Shown here: positions 55,819 to 64,000 of the stretch, in pieces
How the letters are laid out: the number at the start of each line of letters is the position of its first letter
How positions within the stretch are numbered: the first letter of the stretch is position 1
DNA from: Phreatobacter sp.
GTDB taxonomy: Bacteria > Pseudomonadota > Alphaproteobacteria > Rhizobiales > Phreatobacteraceae
Assembly (NCBI RefSeq): GCF_027532945.1
Contig: NZ_JAPZTZ010000008.1
Location: forward strand, 62,001-126,000
Reading direction: 5' to 3'
DNA length: 64,000 bases
Translations under genes and position numbers: made by a program
Notes under the pieces: generated by a model
Databases searched by the model: none
Seen by the model: only the letters and a program-made list of their open reading frames with translations
Told to the model about the DNA's origin: nothing

Positions 55819-56361
55819 GTGAAGGGTTGGCCTTCAGGCATGGCCGCACTGGCGGCGCTCTGGCTCACCGGCTGCTCCGCCGGGCTCGATGCGAGCCCGC
55901 CGGGGCCTGCGGGAACTTCAGCCTGGGCCATCGAACGCCAGGTCGCGCGCTGCCGCGCCACCCAGTCCGGCGGCACACGGGCAGCGGGCGCAGGCCTCGC
56001 GGGCGTCGCCATCTTCGGCTCGGTCACCGCCATCTCCCGAACCGAGGGACCGGAGGATTGTGGCCCCGTCCTCGCCCTCACCGACGAGGATGTCGGTGAG
56101 ATCCGCACCTTGCTCACCGCGACCGCCGCCAGCGCCCGCGGGCTCGACACGACCTGGCGCAGCCGCGCCGGCGCCCGCCGCGAGCTCGTCCTCTCGGTCT
56201 ATCCGGTCGAGGCACGGTCGGGCCGCCCCTGCCGCGTCGTCACTGCGATGTTGACGGTCTATGGCGATCCCGCCGGCGCGCTGTTTGGCGCCCCGCCACC
56301 CCTCCCCCTCGACGAGCAGCGCTTCTGCCGGGCCCCGAGTGGAGCCTGGGAGCCGGGCTGA
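55819..56361 (+). CDS. putative lipoprotein of unknown function
   Basis: About 180 residues. A short signal (MAALAALWLTGC) ends in a lipobox LTGC, so the product is probably a lipoprotein. The body shows AWAIERQVARCRATQSGGTRAAGAGLAGVAIFGSV and several more cysteines (DCGPV, RPCRVV, RFCRAP). No family recognised. Start uncertain: GTG at 55819 after GGGGAC, ATG at 55840 or ATG at 55789. It lies between moxR and the VWA gene. Confidence 0.6.
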   Translation: MKGWPSGMAALAALWLTGCSAGLDASPPGPAGTSAWAIERQVARCRATQSGGTRAAGAGLAGVAIFGSVTAISRTEGPEDCGPVLALTDEDVGEIRTLLTATAASARGLDTTWRSRAGARRELVLSVYPVEARSGRPCRVVTAMLTVYGDPAGALFGAPPPLPLDEQRFCRAPSGAWEPG

Positions 56362-56453
56362 GGGCTGCGTCCCGATACGCGCGGCCGCACTCCGTGTCGT
56401 CGCGCTGAAACATGGCGGCCTTGTGCTGGCTGTATCCTGACCGGAGCCTGCCC

Positions 56454-56675
56454 ATGACCTCCACTCTCGCCCTCATCCTCGTCCTCGCCGCCTCTGCCGT
56501 CGCGCTGCTCGTCTTCGTGCTCAAGGCGATCCTCGGTGGCGGCAGCGATGGCGACAGCAGTGACGGCGGCTCCGGCGCTGACGACAGCAACGACGCAGGC
56601 GAATCCAGCAGCGGCGGCGATTCCGGCGGTGGCGACTCCGGTGGCGGTGGCGATGGGGGCGGTGGCGGCGATTGA
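56454..56675 (+). CDS. small membrane protein with Gly/Ser/Asp-rich tail
   Basis: A 73-residue protein. One transmembrane helix (residues 4-27, TLALILVLAASAVALLVFVLKAIL) is followed by a tail of only Gly, Ser, Asp, with a few Ala, Glu and Asn (GGGSDGDSSDGGSGADDSND... ending GGGGDGGGGGD). GGAG lies 9 nt before the ATG. Not a recognised family; acidic glycine-rich tails of this type may be flexible or bind calcium, which is speculative. Confidence 0.6.
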   Translation: MTSTLALILVLAASAVALLVFVLKAILGGGSDGDSSDGGSGADDSNDAGESSSGGDSGGGDSGGGGDGGGGGD

Positions 56676-56690
56676 ACCCGAGACGAAGGC

Positions 56691-57326
56691 TCAGCCACCC
56701 CGCATGAGCCCCACACCCCAGCGGCCGAGCCGATAGGCGCCATAAACCAGCGCTCCCATGACCGTAAGTCCGAGGACACCCTCGGCGACCCCGGCAAGCG
56801 ACAAGGCGCCGCTACGGGCCTCCTGGACGATGCGCGCCACCATTCCGGCACCAGCCGCTCCGCCCAGCACGATGGCGACCGTCAGAAGGACGAGGTGGCC
56901 GGGCTGCCGCGGCGCCTCTCCGCCCCCCGGCAGGCGACGACGCCAGCGGTCGATGCGGATGGCAAGACGCGCCGCGACATAACCAGCCGCATAGAGCGGC
57001 GGCAGCATGCCGATCCCGATGAAGGAGGCGATGAGCGTGATCGCCACGGACCGCCGCATGGCATCGGCGAGACCGGCCAGGGAGCCGGGCGGACAGGGAC
57101 GGAAGTCGAGGCCCAGCGGCGCCGGACAACCGGCCCAGTCGGACAGGGCCGGGAACAGCAGAAAGCTGGCAATCACCCAGAGGCCCGGGAGCGCAACGAT
57201 CCAGCCGAGAAGAAGGGGCCAGCGGCGCTCGACGGCCTTGGGTGACGCGGGCGCGGACGGAGGAGCTGACGGCGGCATGCGAATGGTGTGCAACGTCGAT
57301 GTTTCTAGCGATTGTCGTTGCGTCAT
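56691..57326 (-). CDS. polytopic membrane protein of unknown function
   Basis: About 211 residues. After a Pro/Ser-rich cytoplasmic start (MPPSAPPSAPASPKAVERRW) there are about four hydrophobic segments: LLLGWIVALPGLWVIASFLLFPAL, SVAITLIASFIGIGMLPPLYAAGYVAA, LVLLTVAIVLGGAAGAGMVARI and LTVMGALVYGAYRL. Two cysteines (AGCPAPLGLDFRPCPPGS) lie in the first loop. No family recognised. The start is uncertain (57326, 57278 or 57413). Confidence 0.55.
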   Translation of the reverse strand: MTQRQSLETSTLHTIRMPPSAPPSAPASPKAVERRWPLLLGWIVALPGLWVIASFLLFPALSDWAGCPAPLGLDFRPCPPGSLAGLADAMRRSVAITLIASFIGIGMLPPLYAAGYVAARLAIRIDRWRRRLPGGGEAPRQPGHLVLLTVAIVLGGAAGAGMVARIVQEARSGALSLAGVAEGVLGLTVMGALVYGAYRLGRWGVGLMRGG

Positions 57327-57404
57327 GGGACCCCGGTTCCAACCGGTGTCCGCCGTCTGGCATGGCCCTTTGACGGCCATGTTCCGAAGGCGCATTTTTT
57401 TCAC

Positions 57405-57584
57405 ATGCGACACGCGGTCTATTTCACCGCCTTTGCGGCCTTGGTTCTGTCCCTGCCCCTTTCATGGTGGATGGCCAGCCGCTTTCGGCGGAGCGCTCGC
57501 ATGCGTCATGCGGAGGAACAACGGGCGGCAGCGGACCGGCTTGCGGCAACCGCCGGCGCGCCACAGGGCGGGGGCAGCGTCTGA
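57405..57584 (+). CDS. possible small membrane protein
   Basis: A 59-residue frame: one hydrophobic segment (YFTAFAALVLSLPLSWWMASRF) followed by a basic, Arg/Ala/Glu-rich helix. AAGG occurs upstream but is not well placed. The codon pattern fits the surroundings. No homology known to me; it may not be expressed. Confidence 0.35.
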   Translation: MRHAVYFTAFAALVLSLPLSWWMASRFRRSARMRHAEEQRAAADRLAATAGAPQGGGSV

Positions 57585-57637
57585 TCCGCCCAACGGCACG
57601 GGATGACGGCGGCGGGCCGAGCCCCTAGACTGCCCCC

Positions 57638-58819
57638 ATGTTCATCCATTTCTTCCACGAGCTGAAGAAGGCCGGCGTACCCGTGACGGTGCGCGAATAC
57701 CTGACGCTGATGGAGGCGCTCGACGCCGACATCATCGACCGGGCGCCGACCGACTTCTACTACCTCTCCCGCGCCACGCTGGTGAAGGACGAGCGCAACA
57801 TCGACAAGTTCGACAAGGTCTTCGGCGCCACCTTCAAGGGCCTTGAGAGCCTCGCCGAGGGCCTCGAGGTCGACATTCCCGAGGAATGGCTGCGCAAGCT
57901 CACCGAGAAATTCCTCACTGAGGAGGAGAAGGCCCAGATCGAGGCGCTCGGCGGCTGGGACAAGCTCATGGAGGCGCTGAAGAAGCGGCTCGAGGAGCAG
58001 AAGGGCCGCCACCAGGGCGGGTCGAAGTGGATCGGCACGGGCGGCACATCGCCCTTCGGCGCCTATGGCTACAATCCCGAAGGGGTGCGCATCGGCCAGG
58101 ACGGCAACCGCAATTTCCGCGCCGTGAAGGTCTGGGACAAGCGCGAGTTCAAGGACTACGACGACCAGGTCGAGCTCGGCACCCGCAACATCAAGATGGC
58201 GCTGCGCCGCCTGCGCAAGTTCGCCCGCACCGGCTCGCCCGACGAGCTCGATCTCGACGGCACGATCCGCGAGACCGCCCGCCACGGCTATCTCGACGTG
58301 CAGATGCGGCCCGAGCGCCGTAACTCCATCAAGGTGCTGATCTTCTTCGACGTCGGCGGGTCGATGGACTGGCATATCCAGCTCTGCGAGGAGCTGTTCT
58401 CGGCCGCCAAGGCCGAGTTCAAGCACATGGAATACTTCTATTTCCACAACTGCCTTTACGAGAAGGTGTGGAAGAAGAACTCCCGCCGCTTCGACGATGT
58501 CACCCCGACCTGGGACGTGCTGCACAAATACGGCAACGACTACAAGGTCATCTTCGTCGGCGACGCCTCGATGAGCCCGTATGAGATCATGCAGCCCGGC
58601 GGCTCGGTGGAGCATTTCAACGAGGAGGCCGGCGTCACCTGGATGAAGCGGGTCGGCTCCATCTACTCCTCCATGGTCTGGCTGAACCCGGTGAAGGAGA
58701 AGCACTGGGACTACACCCACTCCATCGGCATGATGCGTGACGTGATGGAGCAGCGGATGTTCCCGCTCACCCTCGATGGCCTCGACAAGGCGATGAAGGA
58801 GCTGGTGCGCTCGCGCTGA
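57638..58819 (+). CDS. VWA-domain CoxE-like protein
   Basis: A 393-residue protein. N-terminal MFIHFFHELKKAGVPVTVREYLTLMEALD and the CoxE-like middle (TDFYYLSRATLVKDERNIDKFDKVF) lead to a C-terminal VWA domain with DVGGSMDWHIQ; the MIDAS is degenerate (DxGGS rather than DxSGS). Later VIFVGDASMSPYEI supplies another acidic turn. CoxE-like VWA proteins pair with MoxR ATPases to insert cofactors or remodel complexes; the likely ATPase partner is at 54899. The client is unknown. Confidence 0.88.
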   Translation: MFIHFFHELKKAGVPVTVREYLTLMEALDADIIDRAPTDFYYLSRATLVKDERNIDKFDKVFGATFKGLESLAEGLEVDIPEEWLRKLTEKFLTEEEKAQIEALGGWDKLMEALKKRLEEQKGRHQGGSKWIGTGGTSPFGAYGYNPEGVRIGQDGNRNFRAVKVWDKREFKDYDDQVELGTRNIKMALRRLRKFARTGSPDELDLDGTIRETARHGYLDVQMRPERRNSIKVLIFFDVGGSMDWHIQLCEELFSAAKAEFKHMEYFYFHNCLYEKVWKKNSRRFDDVTPTWDVLHKYGNDYKVIFVGDASMSPYEIMQPGGSVEHFNEEAGVTWMKRVGSIYSSMVWLNPVKEKHWDYTHSIGMMRDVMEQRMFPLTLDGLDKAMKELVRSR

Positions 58820-58834
58820 GCCCGGCCTGCGGCT

Positions 58835-59731
58835 TTAGAGCACCACGATTCCCGAGTGCTTCGCCTTGTCCTCGGGCTCCACATGGATGGTGATCTGCGC
58901 GTGGCCGACCTCGCCGCGGATCGCCTGTTCGAGCCGGTCGCAGATGGTGTGGGCCGATTCCACCGACATGGCGCCGGGCACGACGAGGTGGAACTCCAGG
59001 AAGGTCGTTTTGCCCGCCATGCGGCTCCGGAGGTCATGCGCCTCGATGGCGCCCTCGGCATTGGCGGAGATGAGCGCGCGGATCCGGTCGAGCTCGGATT
59101 CGGGCAGCGCCTTGTCCATGAGGCCGCCGACGCTGTCGCTCATCAGCTTCCAGCCCGCCCAGAGGATGTTCACCGCCACGATGGCGGCCAGCGCCGGATC
59201 GAGGATGGCCCAACCGGTGGCGGTGGCCAGCAGCACGCCGACGAGCACGCCGGCCGACGAGACCACGTCGGTGAGCAGGTGATGGCCGTCGGCGACGAGG
59301 GCAGGCGAGCGCAGGCGGCGCCCCTGCGAGACCAGCACCCAGCACCAGCCGGCATTGAGGAGGCCGGCGGCGCCGTTGACCATCAGGCCCATCGTGTCGC
59401 CGGTGAGCGGCTTCGGTTCGCGGAAGCCCTGCCAGGCCTCGTGGAGGATGAGGATGGCCGCCACCACGATGAACACGCCGACGATGACGGCGGAGAAGTA
59501 TTCGACCTTGCCGTGGCCATAAGGGTGGTCCTTGTCGGCCGGGCGGCCACTGGTCCGCACCGCCAGTGCCGCCACGATGGCCGTAACAACATTGACGATA
59601 CTTTCCAGCGCATCCGAATAGAGCGCGATCGATCCGGTGAGGACGAAGGCCAGATACTTGAGCGCGAGCACCGCAACGCCAATAACGATGCTCATCAGCG
59701 CGATAAACTGGACACGATCTATTTTGGCCAT
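58835..59731 (-). CDS. cation diffusion facilitator transporter
   Basis: A 298-residue CDF protein. Six membrane helices; the site-A residues are in TM2 (LYSDALES, with the following helix) and TM5 (ADGHHLLTDVVSSAGVLVG, the HxxxD pair). The loop DKDHPYGHGKVEYFSAV is typical of the family. A C-terminal cytoplasmic domain (EGAIEAHDLRSRMAGKTTFLEFHLVVPGAMSVESAHTICDRLEQAI) has the ferredoxin-like dimerisation fold. It exports divalent cations such as Zn2+ or Fe2+; specificity is not clear. Start at 59731 (MAKIDRVQF). Confidence 0.93.
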   Translation of the reverse strand: MAKIDRVQFIALMSIVIGVAVLALKYLAFVLTGSIALYSDALESIVNVVTAIVAALAVRTSGRPADKDHPYGHGKVEYFSAVIVGVFIVVAAILILHEAWQGFREPKPLTGDTMGLMVNGAAGLLNAGWCWVLVSQGRRLRSPALVADGHHLLTDVVSSAGVLVGVLLATATGWAILDPALAAIVAVNILWAGWKLMSDSVGGLMDKALPESELDRIRALISANAEGAIEAHDLRSRMAGKTTFLEFHLVVPGAMSVESAHTICDRLEQAIRGEVGHAQITIHVEPEDKAKHSGIVVL

Positions 59732-59958
59732 GCGCGCCGTCCTCTCTGCGGGTGCACCTAACAGATCGCGCCACGGAAAGCCATAGACGGCCAATACATG
59801 CAAATCGCTCGCAATCGCGGCGCAGGCATGACATCCGGCAAGCCACCCGCACCCGCCATCCCGGCGCGGCATCCATGCACAGCGCGGCCTTGCGCGATCG
59901 CGAGACGCCCGCTCATGATCGATCAACGATCGTGCAACAACAAAGGGGAGGACGGATC

Positions 59959-60804
59959 GTGAAACTCGTTCGCTACGGCGCCAAGGGTAAGGAAAAGCCT
60001 GGCCTCGTCGATCCCGACGGCAAGATCCGCGATCTGTCGTCGGTGGTGCCAGACATCGCCGGCGCCGCGCTCGGCAAGAAGACGCTCGCCAAGATCGCCA
60101 AGGCGAACTGGGAGAAGTTGCCGCTGGTGAAGGGCAAGCCGCGCTATGGCGCCTGCGTCGGGGACGTCGGCAACTTCATCGCCGTCGGCCTCAACTATGC
60201 CGACCACGCCGCCGAGACGGGCGCCGCCATTCCCACCGAGCCGATCCTCTTCAACAAGGCGCGCTCCTGCATCGTCGGCCCGAACGACGACGTCATGCTG
60301 CCGAAGAAGTCGGTGAAGACCGACTGGGAGATCGAGCTCGCCATCGTCATCGGCGAGCGCGCCCGCTACGTCTCCAAGAAGGACGCGCTCTCCGTCGTCG
60401 CCGGCTTCTGCATCTGCAACGACGTCTCCGAGCGCGAATACCAGATCGAGCGCGGCGGCCAGTGGATGAAGGGCAAGGGTTGCGAGACCTTCGGGCCCCT
60501 CGGCCCCTGGCTTGTCACCACCGACGAGATCAAGGACGTGCAGAACCTCGGCATGTGGCTCGACGTCAACGGCGCGCGCATGCAGACCGGCTCGACCAAG
60601 ACCATGATCTTCGACGTGAAGACCATCGTCTCCTACGTCTCCGAATTCATGGTTCTGGAGCCCGGCGACGTCATCACCACCGGCACGCCGCCCGGCGTCG
60701 GCCTCGGCATGAAGCCGCCGAAGTTCCTCAAGGCCGGCGACGTCATGACGCTCGGCATCGAGGGCCTCGGCGAGCAGAAGCAGAAGGTCATCGCCTGGCA
60801 GTGA
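59959..60804 (+). CDS. fumarylacetoacetate hydrolase-family protein
   Basis: A 281-residue FAH-superfamily enzyme with a GTG start after a strong GGGGAGG. The catalytic core carries VGLNYADHAAETG, EPILFNKARSCIVGPNDDVMLP, the metal-binding DWEIELAIVIG (E-x-E) and later CNDVSEREYQIERGGQWMKGKGCETFGPLGPWLVT, ending GDVITTGTPPGVGLGMKPPKFLKAGDVMTLGIEGLG. Related enzymes include 2-hydroxyhepta-2,4-diene-dioate isomerase, ureidoglycolate lyase and acylpyruvases; exact activity cannot be assigned. A 43-nt gap leads to an EamA gene. Confidence 0.93.
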   Translation: MKLVRYGAKGKEKPGLVDPDGKIRDLSSVVPDIAGAALGKKTLAKIAKANWEKLPLVKGKPRYGACVGDVGNFIAVGLNYADHAAETGAAIPTEPILFNKARSCIVGPNDDVMLPKKSVKTDWEIELAIVIGERARYVSKKDALSVVAGFCICNDVSEREYQIERGGQWMKGKGCETFGPLGPWLVTTDEIKDVQNLGMWLDVNGARMQTGSTKTMIFDVKTIVSYVSEFMVLEPGDVITTGTPPGVGLGMKPPKFLKAGDVMTLGIEGLGEQKQKVIAWQ

Positions 60805-60847
60805 CCGGACCGGCGGGCGTGCCCTGACCGGCCGCCCGCCTGCCCTG

Positions 60848-61711
60848 ATGCCCCCTGCCCTCGCGCTCGGCGCGCTCACCACGGCCGCGATGGTCGCCTT
60901 CGCGGCGAATTCCATCCTCGCGCGCCTGGCGCTCGCCTCAGGCTCCATCGACGATCTCGGCTATACCGGCTGGCGCCTCGCCTCCGGGGCGGTGACGCTC
61001 GTCCTCGTGCTGCGGCTCCTGGAACGTGACCGCCCTCTCCTGCCGCTGGCGGGAAGCCGGCCGCAGGCCGTGGCGCTCTTCGGCTATGCCGTCCTCTTCT
61101 CGATCGCCTATCTTTGGCTCGGCGCAGCGGTCGGGGCCATCGTGCTCTTCGGCGCGGTCCAGGCCGGGATGATCGGCCGCGCGCTCGTTGCGGGCGACCG
61201 GCCGGGGCTGGTGGAAATCGGAGGGCTCACGCTCGCCTTCGCCGCCCTTGTGTGGCTGGTCTCGCCCGCAGTGGCAGCGCCCCCGCCCATGGGCATCTTC
61301 GTCATGGCCCTGTCGGGTCTGTGCTGGGCGGCCTATTCGCTGCTCGGCCGCGGGTCGACGCGACCCGTCGCCGACACCGCCGGCAACTTCGTCCGCTGCC
61401 TGCCCGCGGGCCTCGGGCTGATGGCCTGGAGCCAGGTGACGGCTGCGCCCTCGGCCTTCGGCATCGCCTGCGCCATCGCGTCCGGCGCCATCGCCTCGGG
61501 GCTCGGCTATGCGGTCTGGTATCGCGTGCTGCCGCGCCTGTCGCGGGTCACCGCGGCGTCTGTCCAGCTGACGGTTCCTGCGATTGCCGCCGCCGGCGCA
61601 GTGCTGCTGCTGGCCGAGCCGCTAACGCTGCGTCTTGTGCTGGCGAGCGCTGCCATCATCGCCGGCATGGCGGTGACGGTGGTCGCGGGCGAACGCCGCC
61701 GCCGCGGCTGA
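60848..61711 (+). CDS. EamA/DMT-family transporter
   Basis: A 287-residue, ten-span transporter: ALTTAAMVAFAANSILARLALASGSIDD starts repeat 1 and GIFVMALSGLCWAAYSLLGRGSTRPVADTAGNF starts repeat 2. The C terminus keeps LLAEPLTLRLVLASAAIIAGMAVTVV, with the conserved acidic residue of EamA helix 9-10. Downstream of the FAH enzyme with 43 nt between, so possibly cotranscribed. Substrate unknown. Confidence 0.88.
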   Translation: MPPALALGALTTAAMVAFAANSILARLALASGSIDDLGYTGWRLASGAVTLVLVLRLLERDRPLLPLAGSRPQAVALFGYAVLFSIAYLWLGAAVGAIVLFGAVQAGMIGRALVAGDRPGLVEIGGLTLAFAALVWLVSPAVAAPPPMGIFVMALSGLCWAAYSLLGRGSTRPVADTAGNFVRCLPAGLGLMAWSQVTAAPSAFGIACAIASGAIASGLGYAVWYRVLPRLSRVTAASVQLTVPAIAAAGAVLLLAEPLTLRLVLASAAIIAGMAVTVVAGERRRRG

Positions 61712-61734
61712 ATCACTCTGCGAGGAGATTGAAT

Positions 61735-61757
61735 CTCGCTCTCAACGCGAGGGCTTT
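61735..61757 (+). terminator. weak hairpin after the EamA gene
   Basis: CTCGC and GCGAG form a 5-bp stem with a 7-nt loop, then GGCTTTT, 24 nt after the stop. It may be a weak terminator. Confidence 0.4.
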
Positions 61758-61822
61758 TCGGATTCGTTTTCAGCGAGATGCGGGCGCGGCATGAATCATC
61801 GCGCGATGCCGCGCGGCGCGCA

Positions 61823-62437
61823 TCACTCCATCACCGCGGCCTTGAGGATGCAGACCATGACGGCATGGGCCGGCGTCGTGCCGCGGTTGCGGATGACGTG
61901 GCGACCATCGCAGCGGTAGCGCGCGCTCTCGCCGGGGCCGACCACCTCGACGCGATCCGCGACCTCGACGGTCAGTTCGCCGGAGAGCACCGACAGGCTC
62001 TCGATGGAGCCGCGCTGGTGGCCGTCGCTCTCCAGCACCCCGCCGGGGTCGCACTGGAAGTCGTACCACTGCAGCCATTCCACCGTCTTGATCCAGCCGA
62101 TGATCGACAGCCGGCACTTGCCGTCGTCCGAGACGAGCAGCGGCGTATCGGCACGCGACAGCTTCTCAAGGAACGGCTCCTCGGTGGCGGTGGCGAGCAC
62201 CCGCTCGATGGAGACGTCCAGCGCCTGGCTGAGGCGCCAGATGGTGGCAAGGGTCGGGTTGGTCTCGTTGCGCTCGATCTGGCTGATGATCGACTTGGCG
62301 ACGCCCGACTGCTCCGACAGCTCCGACAGCGACAGGTTGTAGGCCTTGCGCAAGCGCTGCACCGTCTTGCCGAGATTGCCCGACAGGACATGGGCTCCCG
62401 CGTCGAGCTCGGTCTTTTTCGGATCGCGGTCGGCCAT
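61823..62437 (-). CDS. XRE-family regulator with C-terminal cupin
   Basis: A 204-residue transcription factor. The helix-turn-helix (LGKTVQRLRKAYNLSLSELSEQSGVAKSIISQIERNETNPTLATIWRLSQALDVSIERVL) is at about residues 20-80. A cupin sensor domain follows (GGVLESDGHQRGSIESLSVLSGELTVEVADRVEVVGPGESARYRCDGRHVIRNRG). Such regulators often control amino acid, polyamine or organic acid metabolism; the target may be the neighbouring EamA/FAH genes or the TRAP gene. Start at MADRDPKK (62437). Confidence 0.9.
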   Translation of the reverse strand: MADRDPKKTELDAGAHVLSGNLGKTVQRLRKAYNLSLSELSEQSGVAKSIISQIERNETNPTLATIWRLSQALDVSIERVLATATEEPFLEKLSRADTPLLVSDDGKCRLSIIGWIKTVEWLQWYDFQCDPGGVLESDGHQRGSIESLSVLSGELTVEVADRVEVVGPGESARYRCDGRHVIRNRGTTPAHAVMVCILKAAVME

Positions 62438-62520
62438 GGGAAAGGGGCACCCGGACGGAGTGACGAACGATCGTTCGATCTTAAGGACAGCCTCGCTGCG
62501 GTGCAAGGTGAGCGCGCCGG

Positions 62521-63591
62521 TCAGACCTCCCGCGCGCCGAGCGCCGCATGGGTCGACACGCGCGTCCAGGGTGCGATGCGCGCCTGGAACGCCGCATAGC
62601 TCTCCGCGACGCGGCCTGCCATGGGGCTGCGCGTGCTGAGGTCGCGCTGCAGGTCAGCCGCCTGTCGGCGCGCCTGCTGCACCAGCGCCGCCGGGAAGCC
62701 GCGCAGCTTGACGCCGTGGATGCCGACCAGCGTCGTCAGCGCCTCCATGTTGAGGACCTCGATCTCGGCCAGCGCCACCGCCTGCTCCGCCTCGCTCGCG
62801 ACCTCGACGATGGCCTTGAGGTCGGCCGGCAGGCCGTCCCACAGCGCCTTGTTGATGACGAGTTCGCTCGAGCCGTTGGGCTTGTTGAAGCCCGGGGCGT
62901 AGTAGAACGGCGCAACGCGCCAGAGGCCGAGCTGGATGTCAGAGCCCGGCGCGGTGAACTCCGCGCCATCGACGGCACCGCGCTCCAGCGCCGGATAGAT
63001 GTCGCCCGGCGGCACGGCAATGGCCGTGGCCCCCAGCCGCTGGAACAGTTCGGCCCCGAGCCCGACCATGCGGATGGTCAGGCCCTTCACGTCCTCGGCC
63101 GACTGGATCTCGCGGCGGAACCAGCCGCCCATGGAGACGCCGGTATTGCCGCCGAGCAGCGGCTTCACGCCGAAGCGCTCGGAGGCCGCATCCCACAGCG
63201 CCTGACCGCCGCCCTTCAGCACCCAGGCATTGTGCTCAGGCGGTGTCAGGCCAAAGGGCACGGTGGTGAAGAACGCGAGCGCCGGCTCGCGGCCGATGGC
63301 GAAGAAGGAGGCGGAGTGGCCGAGCTCCACCGTGCGGTTGCCCACCGCCTCGTGGACGGCGAAAGCGGGCACGACCTCGCCGGCGGCAAAGACCTGCACC
63401 TCGATCCGACCGCCGGAGAGGTTGCGGATGCGGTCGGCAATGCGCTGGGCGGAGAAGGACGGGCCGGGCAGTGTCTTCGGCCAGGACGTCACCATGCGCC
63501 ATCGCAGCGGCGTCTGGGCCGAGGCGATGGCGGGAGCGGCCAGGAGGCCGGCGGCGCCGGCAGCGAGAGCGGAACGGCGGGTCGGGATCAT
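62521..63591 (-). CDS. TRAP transporter solute-binding protein (DctP family)
   Basis: A 356-residue periplasmic binding protein. The signal MIPTRRSALAAGAAGLLAAPAIASA carries a twin-arginine pair, so Tat export is possible. The mature start WRMVTSWPKTLPGP and the helix GLTIRMVGLGAELFQRLGATAIAVPPGDIYPALERGAVDGAEFTAPGSDIQ place it near TakP-type proteins that bind 2-oxo acids. No DctQ/DctM membrane subunits are in the window. GGTGG lies 6 nt before the ATG, which is 2 nt from the thiD stop, so cotranscription with thiD is likely. Confidence 0.88.
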   Translation of the reverse strand: MIPTRRSALAAGAAGLLAAPAIASAQTPLRWRMVTSWPKTLPGPSFSAQRIADRIRNLSGGRIEVQVFAAGEVVPAFAVHEAVGNRTVELGHSASFFAIGREPALAFFTTVPFGLTPPEHNAWVLKGGGQALWDAASERFGVKPLLGGNTGVSMGGWFRREIQSAEDVKGLTIRMVGLGAELFQRLGATAIAVPPGDIYPALERGAVDGAEFTAPGSDIQLGLWRVAPFYYAPGFNKPNGSSELVINKALWDGLPADLKAIVEVASEAEQAVALAEIEVLNMEALTTLVGIHGVKLRGFPAALVQQARRQAADLQRDLSTRSPMAGRVAESYAAFQARIAPWTRVSTHAALGAREV

Positions 63592-63592
63592 A

Positions 63593-64000
63593 TCACCACC
63601 AGGCATGAAAATGATGGGTCGGTCCGTGGCCGGAGCCGATGGAAAGGCGGTCGGAGGCGGCAATGGCTTTCGTGACGTAATCCTTGGCCTCCGAGACGGC
63701 CTGCCCCAGCGGGAAACCCTTGGCGAGGCCCGCGGCGATGGCCGAGGACAGGGTGCAGCCAGTCCCGTGGGTGTTGCGGGTGGCAATCCGCGGCGCTTCC
63801 AGCCGGACCGCCCCTTCGCGCATCACCAGCAGGTCGACGCTGGTCTCGCCGCTGCCGTGGCCGCCCTTCATCAGCACGGCCGGTGCGCCGAGGGTGATGA
63901 GCTTCTGCCCCTGCGCCAGCATGTCCTCCTCACGCAGCGCCACCGGCTGATCGAGAAGTGCCGCAGCCTCCAGCAGGTTCGGCGTCACCACGACAGCGCG
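63593..64000 (-). CDS. thiD: hydroxymethylpyrimidine/phosphomethylpyrimidine kinase, 5' end outside window
   Basis: The C-terminal 135 residues are visible; the frame is still open at the window edge. VVTPNLLEAAALL and the Gly-rich catalytic turn TRNTHGTGCTLSSAIAAGLAKG are ThiD signatures (HMP kinase, thiamine synthesis). The end ...GSGHGPTHHFHAWW also fits. Coding runs straight into the TRAP gene, separated by about 1-2 nt (TGATATG). Confidence 0.92.
   Translation of the reverse strand, partial: RAVVVTPNLLEAAALLDQPVALREEDMLAQGQKLITLGAPAVLMKGGHGSGETSVDLLVMREGAVRLEAPRIATRNTHGTGCTLSSAIAAGLAKGFPLGQAVSEAKDYVTKAIAASDRLSIGSGHGPTHHFHAWW

Overview
The window is GC-rich DNA (close to 70% by eye) from an alphaproteobacterium, most likely in the Hyphomicrobiales (Rhizobiales). 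Pointers are the FlbT/FlaF/FliX set, a DUF1522-type flagellin, a CckA hybrid kinase, a zinc-finger-less DksA, GAAC-N7-GAAC SOS control of recA and TTAA-N7-TTAA CtrA boxes. I infer a genus near Phreatobacter, Bosea or Chelatococcus but cannot prove it. Genes are chromosomal and tightly packed. I saw no insertion sequences, phage, CRISPR or tRNA genes.

Region 1 (1-22 kb) holds general chromosomal genes: a truncated EamA transporter, an orphan TadG-like VWA pilus protein, a TrmJ-DUF559 fusion, two MFS carriers, NADP isocitrate dehydrogenase, a REP-like hairpin, a tandem pair of GNAT acetyltransferases, an APC permease and a cyclic-nucleotide-gated K+ channel. These are followed by alaS, recA with a SOS box abutting its promoter, a Tat-exported cupin, a class I fumarase, a protein ending in an I78-like inhibitor domain, a pair of four-cysteine exported proteins, and an exonuclease-CBS-DUF294 protein.

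Region 2 (22-55 kb) starts with cckA and then carries flagellar genes in several opposed operons: flgB-flgC-fliE-fliQ-fliR-flhB (-); fliO and fliP (+); fliL-fliM-DUF6468-motE-large TPR protein (-); flgF-flgG-flgA-flgH (+); dksA and fliX (-); flgI-flgJ-like-flgN-like and flaG (+); fliC-flbT-flaF (+); flgK-flgL and flgE (-). An EamA gene and fumC interrupt the series. Missing here, so presumably elsewhere, are fliF, fliG, fliN, fliH/I, flhA, flgD, fliK, motA/B, fliD, flbD and ctrA.

The most informative signal is regulatory. A 17-bp near-palindrome with core CGGCA-N5-TGCCGG occurs in five flagellar intergenic regions. In three of them (flgF, flgI, flgE) a good sigma-54 promoter (GG-N10-GC) lies about 100-110 bp downstream of it. 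CtrA-type boxes point at flgB and fliX, and a weaker one at fliL. With FliX and CckA encoded here, this looks like a Caulobacter-style CtrA -> FlbD/FliX/sigma-54 hierarchy, with FlbT/FlaF controlling flagellin after transcription.

Region 3 (55-64 kb) has a MoxR ATPase and CoxE-like VWA pair separated by small membrane or lipoprotein genes, a cation diffusion facilitator, an FAH-family enzyme, another EamA transporter, an XRE-cupin regulator, a Tat-exported TRAP solute-binding protein and the end of thiD.
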